Shown piece by piece: positions 1 to 5,583 of a stretch of DNA of 7,773 nt. Position 1 is the first letter of the stretch. Each line of letters opens with the position of its first letter. A program made the position numbers and the translations under genes. This DNA is from Dialister sp. UBA6422 (GTDB lineage: Bacteria > Bacillota > Negativicutes > Veillonellales > Dialisteraceae). Location: assembly GCA_002439665.1 (NCBI GenBank), contig DJPC01000107.1:1-7773 (forward strand), written 5' to 3'. The notes under the pieces are model-generated. The model saw nothing but the letters and a program-made list of their open reading frames with translations. It was not told the origin of the DNA and did not search any database.

Positions 1-127
1 GGTGTGATTCCCCACCGGTGGTAAAGATGATTTCTTGAGCCCACGAACCTGGTAAACCTTATGTTTATCAAGGTAGATCTGGTGTGATCCCAGAGCCGAC
101 GGTACAGTCCGGATGAAAGAAGAGTGG
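1..127 (+). promoter_or_regulatory. FMN riboswitch (RFN element), 5' end cut by window edge
   Basis: This is the ligand-binding domain of an FMN riboswitch, an RNA that binds flavin mononucleotide and represses riboflavin genes. Conserved blocks appear in the correct order: GGTG...ATTCCCCACCGGTGGT at the very start, GAGCCCACGA near 38-47, a variable hairpin (ACCTTATGTTTATCAAGGT) near 55-74, AGATCTGGTG at 75-84, GATCCCAGAGCCGACGGTA through about 105, then AGTCCGGATGAAAGAAGAG. Only the 5' strand of the closing helix P1 and a few following bases are missing, outside the window. GTGG (18-21) and CCAC (41-44) replace the commoner GCGG/CCGC, so pairing is kept. The element lies directly upstream of ribD, as is typical, and should control the whole rib operon through the hairpin at 148-183. 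Confidence 0.96.
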
Positions 128-147
128 TACATAGGATTTTTAGGATG

Positions 148-183
148 TCCACCTCCCTGAATGAAAGGAAGGTGGATTTTTTT
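148..183 (+). terminator. Riboswitch terminator hairpin that also sequesters the ribD RBS
   Basis: TCCACCTCC (148-156) pairs with GG-A-AGGTGGA (167-176, with A169 bulged). The hairpin is followed immediately by seven Ts (177-183), the layout of an intrinsic terminator. The 3' arm is also the only good Shine-Dalgarno for ribD, and the last Ts overlap the TTG start codon. Formation of this hairpin should therefore both end transcription and hide the ribosome binding site. The 3' strand of P1 (GAGTGG, 122-127) can pair with CCAC-TC in the 5' arm, giving a candidate antiterminator for the FMN-free state. That last pairing is short and is inference only. Confidence 0.85.
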
Positions 184-184
184 G
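166..184 (+). promoter_or_regulatory. Ribosome binding site and TTG start of ribD
   Basis: AGGAAGGTGG (166-175) sits six bases upstream of the in-frame TTG at 182-184. The alternative in-frame ATG at 161 has no Shine-Dalgarno before it and would lie in the loop of the terminator hairpin. It would also add MKGRWIF ahead of the usual RibD N-terminus. TTG 182 is therefore preferred. Confidence 0.8.
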
Positions 185-1342
185 CGTATTGATGAAGATA
201 GAAAATTTATGTCCCGTGCATTGGAATTGGCTGTTCGCGGGATGGGACACACAAGACCCAATCCTATGGTAGGCGCTGTCCTTGTGAAAGATGGTCGCAT
301 CATAGGAGAAGGTTGGCATGAACAATATGGCGGTCCTCATGCAGAGGTCAATTGTTTCAATCATGCCACAGAAGATCCGAAGGGAGCTACTTTGTATGTG
401 ACTTTGGAACCCTGTGCCCATTATGGTAAAACACCGCCTTGTGCGGATTTGGTAATTTCTAAGGGAGTCGATCGCGTGGTAGCTGCCATGGTTGACCCCA
501 ATCCATTGGTAGCTGGCAAAGGAATTCGCCGGATCAAAGATGCAGGTATTTTTGTGACTGTAGGGGTCATGGAAAAAGAAGCTAGAAAATTGAATGAAGT
601 CTTTTTGAAATATGTGACACAGCATAAGCCATTTGTCCTGTATAAAGCAGCTATGTCTTTGGATGGCAAAACAGCTTGTTACACAGGAGATTCCAAATGG
701 ATTTCTTCTGGTGATGCAAGAGAAGAAGTGCATGTACTTCGAGGATGTTATAAGGGAATTATGGTGGGAGCTGGTACGATTTTGGCCGATAACCCGCAGC
801 TCACTGCTCGTACAGAAGGAATGATAGATCCTATTCGTATCATTGTGGATGGTCATTTATCTGTTCCTTTAAAAGCCAAAGTATTTCAGGAACCTGGAGA
901 AACTATTGTACTCACCACGACAGCTAGTGATGAAAACAAAAGAAAACAGTTATCTCAAATGGGTATAGATATCATTATGGCTGATGGCGAAGAAAAGGGA
1001 AAAGTTGACCTGCAAGCAGCTATGACTGGTCTGGCTTTGAAAGGAATCGACGGTATACTTTTGGAAGGGGGAGCTACTTTGGCAGCTTCTGCTTTTGAAG
1101 AAGGAATTGTGGATAAAATTCGTCTCTATGTGGCGCCTAAAATTATTGGAGGAGTTACAGCACCCGGTCTGATTGGCGGTAAAGGCGCTTCTTCTATGGC
1201 GAAAGTATTACATTTAAAAGATATGCAGACAGAAATGTCTGGCTCTGATTTAGTGATTGAAGCCTATGTGGATTCTAAAAAGGAAGAGGAACCTGTATCT
1301 AGGAGATCTGTGGATATTGATATACTGAAAGAGAGGGAATAG
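182..1342 (+). CDS. ribD: Bifunctional riboflavin biosynthesis protein RibD (deaminase/reductase)
   Basis: A cytosolic enzyme for the second and third steps of riboflavin synthesis. It deaminates 2,5-diamino-6-ribosylamino-4(3H)-pyrimidinone 5'-phosphate, then reduces the ribosyl side chain with NADPH. Counting from TTG 182 (386 aa), the N-terminal deaminase domain (about 1-145) has the zinc and catalytic set HAEV (H53, E55) and PCAHYGKTPPC (C78, C87). The C-terminal reductase domain (about 150-360) shows KAAMSLDGK (155-163), TGDSKWISS (168-176), VGAGTILADNPQLT (195-208) and LEGGATLAAS (294-303). A charged tail of about 25 residues (from 360) goes beyond the compact B. subtilis protein (about 361 aa) and has no recognised function. 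It is the first gene of the rib operon, directly under the FMN riboswitch, and is separated from ribE by 3 nt. Family assignment is certain; only the start is open (ATG 161 is the alternative). Confidence 0.97.
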   Translation: MRIDEDRKFMSRALELAVRGMGHTRPNPMVGAVLVKDGRIIGEGWHEQYGGPHAEVNCFNHATEDPKGATLYVTLEPCAHYGKTPPCADLVISKGVDRVVAAMVDPNPLVAGKGIRRIKDAGIFVTVGVMEKEARKLNEVFLKYVTQHKPFVLYKAAMSLDGKTACYTGDSKWISSGDAREEVHVLRGCYKGIMVGAGTILADNPQLTARTEGMIDPIRIIVDGHLSVPLKAKVFQEPGETIVLTTTASDENKRKQLSQMGIDIIMADGEEKGKVDLQAAMTGLALKGIDGILLEGGATLAASAFEEGIVDKIRLYVAPKIIGGVTAPGLIGGKGASSMAKVLHLKDMQTEMSGSDLVIEAYVDSKKEEEPVSRRSVDIDILKERE

Positions 1343-1345
1343 TCT

Positions 1346-1978
1346 ATGTTCACTGGCATAGTGGAAGAAATCGGACATATCCGTCAAATTTCTAGGAATC
1401 ATCAGTCCTGTAGGTTGACTATTTCTTGCTGCTCTGTGTTAGAAGGGACCAAACTAGGAGATAGTATTGCTGTCAATGGGACTTGTCTTACGGTAGTGCG
1501 TATGGATACCCATAGTTTTGATGCAGATGTGACGCCAGAAACCATGAGAAGGACCGCATTTTCTTTATTGCATGTCGGTTCCTCAGTTAATCTAGAAAGA
1601 GCGCTTCGCCTGTCGGATCGATTGGGCGGACATGTTGTACTGGGTCATGTAGATGGTGTAGGGCATGTGAGATCCATAGTCAAAGAGGGAAATGCCATGA
1701 ACGTTACCATTTCACTAGACCCTAAATGGATGCGGTATGTCATAGAAAAGGGATCAGTTGCTGTAGATGGTATTAGTTTGACTGTGGCCAAACGAGAAAG
1801 AGATAGTTTCACTATCGCACTGATTCCTCATACGGGGGAGCAAACGATTTTGCTTACCAAGCATCCAGGAGACCCAGTTAATATTGAATGTGATTATTTA
1901 GGCAAATATGTAGAGCAGCTCATAAAAAAAGAACCTACCGGAGGAGTCACCATGGGAATGCTCGAGATACTTAGGTAA
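1346..1978 (+). CDS. ribE: Riboflavin synthase, alpha subunit
   Basis: Catalyses the last step of the pathway: dismutation of two 6,7-dimethyl-8-ribityllumazine molecules into riboflavin and the pyrimidinedione that RibH reuses. The 210-residue length is normal for the family. The internal duplication is visible. The N-terminal barrel begins MFTGIVEEIG and has SIAVNGTCLTV (40-50), then LSDRLGGHVVLGHVDGVG (89-106). The second barrel has SVAVDGISLTV (137-147) and ends with NIECDYLGKYVEQL (179-192). GAGAGGG (1331-1337), inside the end of ribD, is the Shine-Dalgarno, eight bases from the ATG. With only 3 nt from ribD the two genes are co-transcribed and probably translationally coupled. This gene is called ribE in B. 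subtilis naming and ribC in E. coli. A short tail after residue 195 (EPTGGVTMGMLEILR) is less conserved. Confidence 0.97.
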   Translation: MFTGIVEEIGHIRQISRNHQSCRLTISCCSVLEGTKLGDSIAVNGTCLTVVRMDTHSFDADVTPETMRRTAFSLLHVGSSVNLERALRLSDRLGGHVVLGHVDGVGHVRSIVKEGNAMNVTISLDPKWMRYVIEKGSVAVDGISLTVAKRERDSFTIALIPHTGEQTILLTKHPGDPVNIECDYLGKYVEQLIKKEPTGGVTMGMLEILR

Positions 1979-2070
1979 TGATTGAAAAAATCGATGACTG
2001 GTATTGGATGTAGCTAGTTGGATTTAAATTTACGCATTATCCGTTACATATAAGATAAAGGAGATATGAT

Positions 2071-3303
2071 ATGAATTATACATTTGATCCCATAGAAGAT
2101 ATTCTTGATGAAATCCGCAAAGGACACATTGTTATTATGCAAGATGCGGAGTCTAGAGAAAATGAAGGCGACTATATTTGTGCCGCAGAATTTGCTACAC
2201 CAGAAAATGTAAATCGTATGGCTTCGGAAGCCAAAGGTGTGATTTGTATGCCTATGGCTGAAGAAATCGCAGACTCTTTATATTTAGGGCCAATGATTCG
2301 TCATAATACAGATAATCATCAGACTGCTTTCTTAGAGTCTATCGATTATAAGGATTCCGGAACTGGTGTGTCAGCAGTTGCTCGTTCTATGACCGCTTTA
2401 GAAGCCATTAAAGAGGGTGCCAAACCAGAAGATTTCCGCCGCCCAGGCCATTTATTTCCTTTGAAGGCTAAAAAATGGGGCGTTTTAGAACGCCAGGGAC
2501 ATACAGAAGCAACCGTAGACTTGGCAAGACTAGCTGGACTGAAACCAGCTGGACTTTGCTGCGAAATCATGAATGAAGATGGCACCATGGCTAGGAGAGA
2601 GGATCTTTTTAAACTGGCTAGAGAAAAGGGTATGAAGATTGGCAATATTCAAGAATTAATTGAATACAGAAAAAAACATGAAACCCTTGTGGAACGTATC
2701 ACTCAAGCTAAATTACCAACCAAGTATGGCAATTTTGAAATTTATGGATTTGTGAATCGCATGAATGGGGAACATCACGTGGCTCTTACCATGGGGGATG
2801 TATCAGATGGAAAGCCCGTACTTTGTAGGATTCATTCCGAATGCCTGACCGGTGACTGTTTCGGCTCACTTCGCTGTGATTGCGGGCAGCAGCTGGATGC
2901 GGCTATGAAACAGATTGCTAAAGAAGGAAGAGGTATCCTTGTGTATCTTCGACAGGAAGGAAGAGGCATTGGACTTATTAATAAAATCAGAGCCTATGCA
3001 CTTCAGGATGAAGGTTATGATACGGTAGAGGCCAATCTGAAGCTTGGCTTTGCTGCTGACCTTCGAGAATACATGACCGGTGCTCAGATCTTAAAAGACT
3101 TGAAGGCTACCACCATTCGTCTTCTGACCAATAATCCACAGAAACTAGATGATGTGAGCGAATATGGAATTACCATTGCCGAACGAGTTCCCATTGAAAT
3201 TGCCCCCACTAGGGAAGATGAATTTTATCTCAAAACCAAGCAGGAAAAAATGGGACATATGCTTAAATTAGATAAGGACATCGAAGAACCGACAGAAAAA
3301 TAA
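2071..3303 (+). CDS. ribBA: RibBA: DHBP synthase fused to GTP cyclohydrolase II
   Basis: Supplies both branches of riboflavin synthesis. The N-terminal domain makes 3,4-dihydroxy-2-butanone 4-phosphate from ribulose-5-phosphate, and the C-terminal domain opens GTP to the pyrimidine precursor used by RibD. The DHBP synthase domain (about 5-203) has SRENEGD (R29, E30, E32, D34), RRPGHLFPL (123-131), QGHTEAT (H144, E146) and CCEIMNEDG with E165. The cyclohydrolase domain (about 208-400) has [18 protein letters not shown] with zinc cysteines C258, C269 and C271, [11 protein letters not shown] (292-302) and LLTNNPQK (351-358). At 410 aa it is full length, and both catalytic sets are intact. One deviation is SAVAR (101-105), where the family usually has an acidic residue before the Arg. 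The Shine-Dalgarno AAGGAG (2058-2063) lies seven bases from the ATG. The 92-bp gap after ribE shows no terminator, so it belongs to the same operon. Confidence 0.97.
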   Translation: MNYTFDPIEDILDEIRKGHIVIMQDAESRENEGDYICAAEFATPENVNRMASEAKGVICMPMAEEIADSLYLGPMIRHNTDNHQTAFLESIDYKDSGTGVSAVARSMTALEAIKEGAKPEDFRRPGHLFPLKAKKWGVLERQGHTEATVDLARLAGLKPAGLCCEIMNEDGTMARREDLFKLAREKGMKIGNIQELIEYRKKHETLVERITQAKLPTKYGNFEIYGFVNRMNGEHHVALTMGDVSDGKPVLCRIHSECLTGDCFGSLRCDCGQQLDAAMKQIAKEGRGILVYLRQEGRGIGLINKIRAYALQDEGYDTVEANLKLGFAADLREYMTGAQILKDLKATTIRLLTNNPQKLDDVSEYGITIAERVPIEIAPTREDEFYLKTKQEKMGHMLKLDKDIEEPTEK

Positions 3304-3453
3304 TAGTGACTAGGGAAAGCGTGATGGATTGATTTAGAAATTGCAGTTTGATACTTTATTCACCACACTTAAACCCAGTAACGCATGAAAGTCAAGTCAT
3401 CATCAACAAACAACTAACTAACAATAATTATTCAAAACAAAGGAGCAAATCAA

Positions 3454-3921
3454 ATGAACGTTATTTCAGGGCTTTTTAATGAAAATAAAATTCGCGTAGG
3501 TATTGTGGCATCTCGTTTTAATGAAGTCATTGTATCTAAGCTGATTGATGGGGCTGCTGATGGATTGGCACGTCACGGAGTAGATATGGATACAGTGGAT
3601 CTAGCTTGGGTACCTGGTGCTTTTGAGATTCCCCTAGCAGCTAAAAAGATGGCAGAAAGCGGTAAATATGATGCGGTGATTTGTTTAGGCGCCGTTATTC
3701 GTGGTGAGACAGATCATTATGAACATGTGGCTACCGAAGTGACCAAAGGTGTGGCTATGGCCTCTCTTTCCAGCGGCGTTCCAGTGCTCTATGGGGTACT
3801 GACGACGGATACTATTGAACAAGCTATCAATAGAGCAGGTCTCAAGTCTGGGAATAAGGGCTTTGAATGTGCTATGGATGCTTTAGAAATGGCTAGCCTT
3901 TTCAAAAAATTAGACAAATAG
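3454..3921 (+). CDS. ribH: 6,7-dimethyl-8-ribityllumazine synthase (lumazine synthase)
   Basis: Condenses the RibD-derived pyrimidine with the butanone phosphate from RibBA to form 6,7-dimethyl-8-ribityllumazine, the substrate of RibE. Members of this family often form 60-subunit capsids that enclose riboflavin synthase. The length of 155 aa is standard. Visible motifs are ASRFNE with the stacking F22, [12 protein letters not shown] (52-63), [14 protein letters not shown] with catalytic H88 at the same number as in B. subtilis, and [11 protein letters not shown] with R127. AAAGGAG (3439-3445) is eight bases from the ATG. It follows ribBA by 150 bp; that gap contains no terminator or convincing promoter that I can see, so I place it as the last gene of the operon. 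Its TAG stop is the first triplet of the inverted-repeat element at 3919-4124. Confidence 0.97.
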   Translation: MNVISGLFNENKIRVGIVASRFNEVIVSKLIDGAADGLARHGVDMDTVDLAWVPGAFEIPLAAKKMAESGKYDAVICLGAVIRGETDHYEHVATEVTKGVAMASLSSGVPVLYGVLTTDTIEQAINRAGLKSGNKGFECAMDALEMASLFKKLDK

Positions 3922-4124
3922 TGGCTGGTCATTCATTCATACGCTCCCTATTTGCTGGATATTGGTAGTAAAATTTTGGCATGCAACGCAAAGAATACGA
4001 GCTATTGTGCCAATTCTTGTGCACTCACTGCTCCCAGTTGTTGGTTGTTTGGTTCCAGACAACCAACAACAATCTACGATCCAGTTTCCTTACCAGTTAA
4101 AAATGGATGAATGACCACTCACTA
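3919..4124 (+). repeat. 206-nt inverted-repeat element starting on the ribH stop codon
   Basis: The left end (3919-3940, beginning TAGTGGCTGGTCATTCATT) and the right end (4103-4124, ending GAATGACCACTCACTA) are inverted repeats: 19 of 22 positions are Watson-Crick. Two more are G-U in the + strand RNA (G3924-U4119, U3937-G4106), leaving one C-C mismatch. Nested inside are CTGGAT/ATCCAG (3955-3960/4079-4084) with GTAG/CTAC (3965-3968/4074-4077). Next comes a bulged arm, TGCA-CAA-GAAT (3982-3996) against ATTCTTGTGCA (4013-4023), and then a perfect 12-bp hairpin (4037-4070). The RNA would form one long stem closing two internal hairpins. No ORF of note lies inside. I do not recognise a named RNA family. 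It could be a miniature transposable element (both ends carry TA), a structured 3' UTR, or both. Confidence 0.6.
4037..4070 (+). other. Perfect 12-bp hairpin inside the 3919-4124 element
   Basis: GTTGTTGGTTGT (4037-4048) and ACAACCAACAAC (4059-4070) are exact reverse complements around a 10-nt loop, TTGGTTCCAG. No T-run follows, so it is not a normal intrinsic terminator. It is the strongest internal fold of the 206-nt element. Whether it acts in RNA or as a DNA cruciform cannot be told from the sequence. Confidence 0.6.
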
Positions 4125-4165
4125 AATCATGGATGCCTTTTCTCTTGTTTAGATGGAATGGGCTT

Positions 4166-4219
4166 TGAGGCATACAAAAAACGCTGGAGTTTGTGCTCCG
4201 GCGTTTTTTGTATGCCTCA
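4166..4219. terminator. Bidirectional terminator between ribH and lgt
   Basis: A 24-bp stem runs from TGAGGCATACAAAAAACGC... (4166-4189) to ...GCGTTTTTTGTATGCCTCA (4196-4219) around the 6-nt loop TTTGTG. There is one T-G wobble (T4185-G4200). The stem includes A6 on the left and T6 on the right, so each strand presents a GC-rich hairpin core followed by Us. Placed between convergent genes, it should end the rib operon transcript on + and the lgt transcript on -. Confidence 0.93.
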
Positions 4220-4295
4220 TATGTCCTTTGATTGGAAAAGTTAGGGGAAAATATGTATGATGAAGTAGCTATTCGTTCATTCCTTTTTTGTGGAT

Positions 4296-5072
4296 TTATT
4301 TTTCATCTTTATATTTCCATGTGAAATATAGAAAGACAAGGAAAGAGGCAGCGAAAGCGGCTAAACTGGTGAGCTGCGCACTTTTAAGTCCCAGTGCTAA
4401 GGTGCCATAATCGCCTCTGAAAAATTCCAGGAAGAAACGAAGCAGGGAATAGAGCATAATGTAGAGACAAAAGGTAGTTCCCTTGGCATGGTGGAAACAG
4501 GAATACCAAAGAAGAAGTCCTAGAATGATCAAATCCCCTTGGCATTCCCATACTTCTGCTGGCCACAAAGGCTGGGCTCCATAGGTATGATAGGCGAGGG
4601 TTGTATCGGGATATAACAGGCCAAAATTTCCACCAGTGGGATGACCAAAGGCATCGCCATTCATGAAATTGGCAATGCGTCCAATGGCTTGACCAAAAAT
4701 AATACCAGGGGTTACGGTATCAGCAAAGGGAAGGACAGGTATTTTATGCTTTTTTAAAAAGAAATAAGCAGCGATGCAAGCAAAAATGACACCGCCCTGT
4801 ATAGCCATGCCTCCTTGCCAGACAAATGGAATTTCTAATAAATGATTGTGATAGTAATCCCAATCAAAGAAAAAAACATCCCAAAGCCTGCCACCGATGA
4901 TTCCGAAGAAAGCAACCGTAAGACCTAGATCAAACACGATGGTATGCCATCCTTTACCGTCTTTTTTGAGTAAATAATAGGCCATGATACAACCAAAAAT
5001 AATCCCTAAGGAAAAGAAAATACCATAAAAGCGAATCGGAAATCCGCCGATAAAAGTAAGATACTGATGCAT
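4296..5072 (-). CDS. lgt: Prolipoprotein diacylglyceryl transferase
   Basis: An integral membrane enzyme that moves a diacylglyceryl group from phosphatidylglycerol to the lipobox cysteine of prolipoproteins, the first step of lipoprotein maturation. The 258 aa form about seven hydrophobic segments. Conserved features, aligned by eye to E. coli Lgt, include RFYG with Y16 (Y26), GGRLWD (60-65), WQGGMAIQGG (85-94), the signature GRIANFMNGDAFG (131-143) with R132, N135 and G143 (R143, N146, G154), and LRFFLEFFRGDYG (211-223) with R212 and E216 (R239, E243). Q92 sits where E. coli has H103, and D140 replaces E151. The start is well supported: minus-strand AAAGGAG (5086-5080) is seven bases from the ATG at 5072. 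It is transcribed alone, divergent from the response regulator and convergent with ribH. Confidence 0.95.
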   Translation of the reverse strand: MHQYLTFIGGFPIRFYGIFFSLGIIFGCIMAYYLLKKDGKGWHTIVFDLGLTVAFFGIIGGRLWDVFFFDWDYYHNHLLEIPFVWQGGMAIQGGVIFACIAAYFFLKKHKIPVLPFADTVTPGIIFGQAIGRIANFMNGDAFGHPTGGNFGLLYPDTTLAYHTYGAQPLWPAEVWECQGDLIILGLLLWYSCFHHAKGTTFCLYIMLYSLLRFFLEFFRGDYGTLALGLKSAQLTSLAAFAASFLVFLYFTWKYKDEK

Positions 5073-5106
5073 ATGAAAGCTCCTTTACAATCAATCAGGG
5101 AAAATT

Positions 5107-5132
5107 TCCTGAGGCAATACCTTGCCACAGGA
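5107..5132 (-). promoter_or_regulatory. Hairpin in the lgt leader
   Basis: On the + strand TCCTG-A-GGCAA (5107-5117) is followed by the loop TACC and then TTGCC-A-CAGGA (5122-5132). That gives ten base pairs with one internal mismatch. It ends about 20 bases before the lgt Shine-Dalgarno on the minus strand. No strong U-run follows, so it is not a clear terminator. It could be a leader RNA structure or a protein-binding palindrome. Confidence 0.4.
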
Positions 5133-5161
5133 GTGAATGTTCCTATATTGTATGATTCCTT

Positions 5162-5183
5162 TAGTACATGATTTTGTGTACTA
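5162..5183. promoter_or_regulatory. Operator-like inverted repeat upstream of lgt
   Basis: TAGTACA (5162-5168) and TGTACTA (5177-5183) are perfect 7-bp inverted repeats with an 8-bp spacer. The 15-bp centre-to-centre spacing and overall 22-bp length fit a dimeric regulator site, but I do not recognise the regulator. It lies about 90 bp upstream of lgt, just downstream of the weak minus-strand -10 candidate. Confidence 0.35.
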
Positions 5184-5290
5184 CCCTATATAAAATGGAT
5201 AGTTTCATTATACAACACCAAGGAAGCCCTTGTGAGATGCTCCTATATCATCTATTCATGCATAAAATAGCTTACAGTTTTTAATATATG

Positions 5291-5329
5291 TGCATATGAT
5301 TTGCATATTAATCTAATAAACCATAAATA
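5291..5329 (+). promoter_or_regulatory. Candidate upstream promoter with tandem TGCATAT repeats
   Basis: TTGCAT (5301-5306), a 17-bp spacer and TAAATA (5324-5329) form a possible sigma-A promoter. Its -35 overlaps the second of two direct repeats, TGCATAT at 5291-5297 and 5302-5308, separated by 4 bp. This 7-4-7 arrangement with an 11-bp period is the layout of binding sites for OmpR/PhoB-type regulators. The region is AT-rich, so chance matches are likely. Confidence 0.3.
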
Positions 5330-5341
5330 ATAGAATTTTTT

Positions 5342-5360
5342 TATACCCATAGGGGGTATA
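5342..5360. promoter_or_regulatory. CsoR-like operator palindrome
   Basis: TATACCC, ATAGG and GGGTATA form a perfect 7-bp inverted repeat, in effect ATACCC-N3-GGGGGTAT. This is the pattern I associate with operators of the copper- or persulfide-sensing CsoR/CstR family in Bacillota. The G5/C3 tracts stand out sharply in an otherwise AT-rich region. It lies a few bases after the likely start point of the 5301-5329 promoter candidate, a position suited to repression. No csoR-family gene is in the window. Confidence 0.4.
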
Positions 5361-5555
5361 GGTATTTTATGAACAAAATCGATATACTCATAAAAAAATA
5401 AGAATTGAACTATACTATAAAAATATAAATTTATATCGTATTTATCTATGAAATAAAAATGACCATTATCAAAATAGTAAAATTCTACACTATTTAATTG
5501 AGAATAGTAGTCATCTATAAACTTATGAAATACTCAAAAAATTAAAAGGAAATAC

Positions 5556-5583
5556 TTGAAAAAGATTAAAGCTATGGTAGAAT
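5556..5583 (+). promoter_or_regulatory. Sigma-A promoter for the response regulator-rnmV-rsmA operon
   Basis: TTGAAA (5556-5561), a 16-bp spacer and TAGAAT (5578-5583) are preceded by an extended -10 TGG (5575-5577). This is the best promoter match in the intergenic region. Transcription would start near 5590, leaving a leader of about 155 nt before the ATG at 5747. Confidence 0.6.

Noticed and set aside
161..181. ATG at 161 as the ribD start
   Set aside because: It has no Shine-Dalgarno, lies in the loop of the terminator hairpin and adds seven residues not expected in RibD. TTG 182 has an excellent RBS.
140..856. Long minus-strand ORF opposite ribD
   Set aside because: Its translation has no recognisable domain, is rich in His, Ser and Phe as expected of an antisense shadow, and lies wholly opposite a certain gene apart from its last bases.
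1978..2013. Eleven-codon ORF (MIEKIDDWYWM) overlapping the ribE stop as TAATG
   Set aside because: The overlap suggests coupling and two Trp are striking, but the ORF is very short, has no good RBS and is followed by no attenuator hairpin. Chance is the simplest view.
3304..3453. Possible separate promoter or structure between ribBA and ribH
   Set aside because: No hairpin and no convincing -35/-10 pair were found. The best match near 3341 is weak, and ribH fits as the last operon gene.
5423..5436. 14-bp perfect palindrome ATATAAATTTATAT
   Set aside because: It consists only of A and T in a very AT-rich stretch, where such palindromes arise readily by chance.
5472..5495. Inverted repeat AAATAGT/ACTATTT with 10-nt loop
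   Set aside because: It is short and AT-rich, with no context to give it a function.
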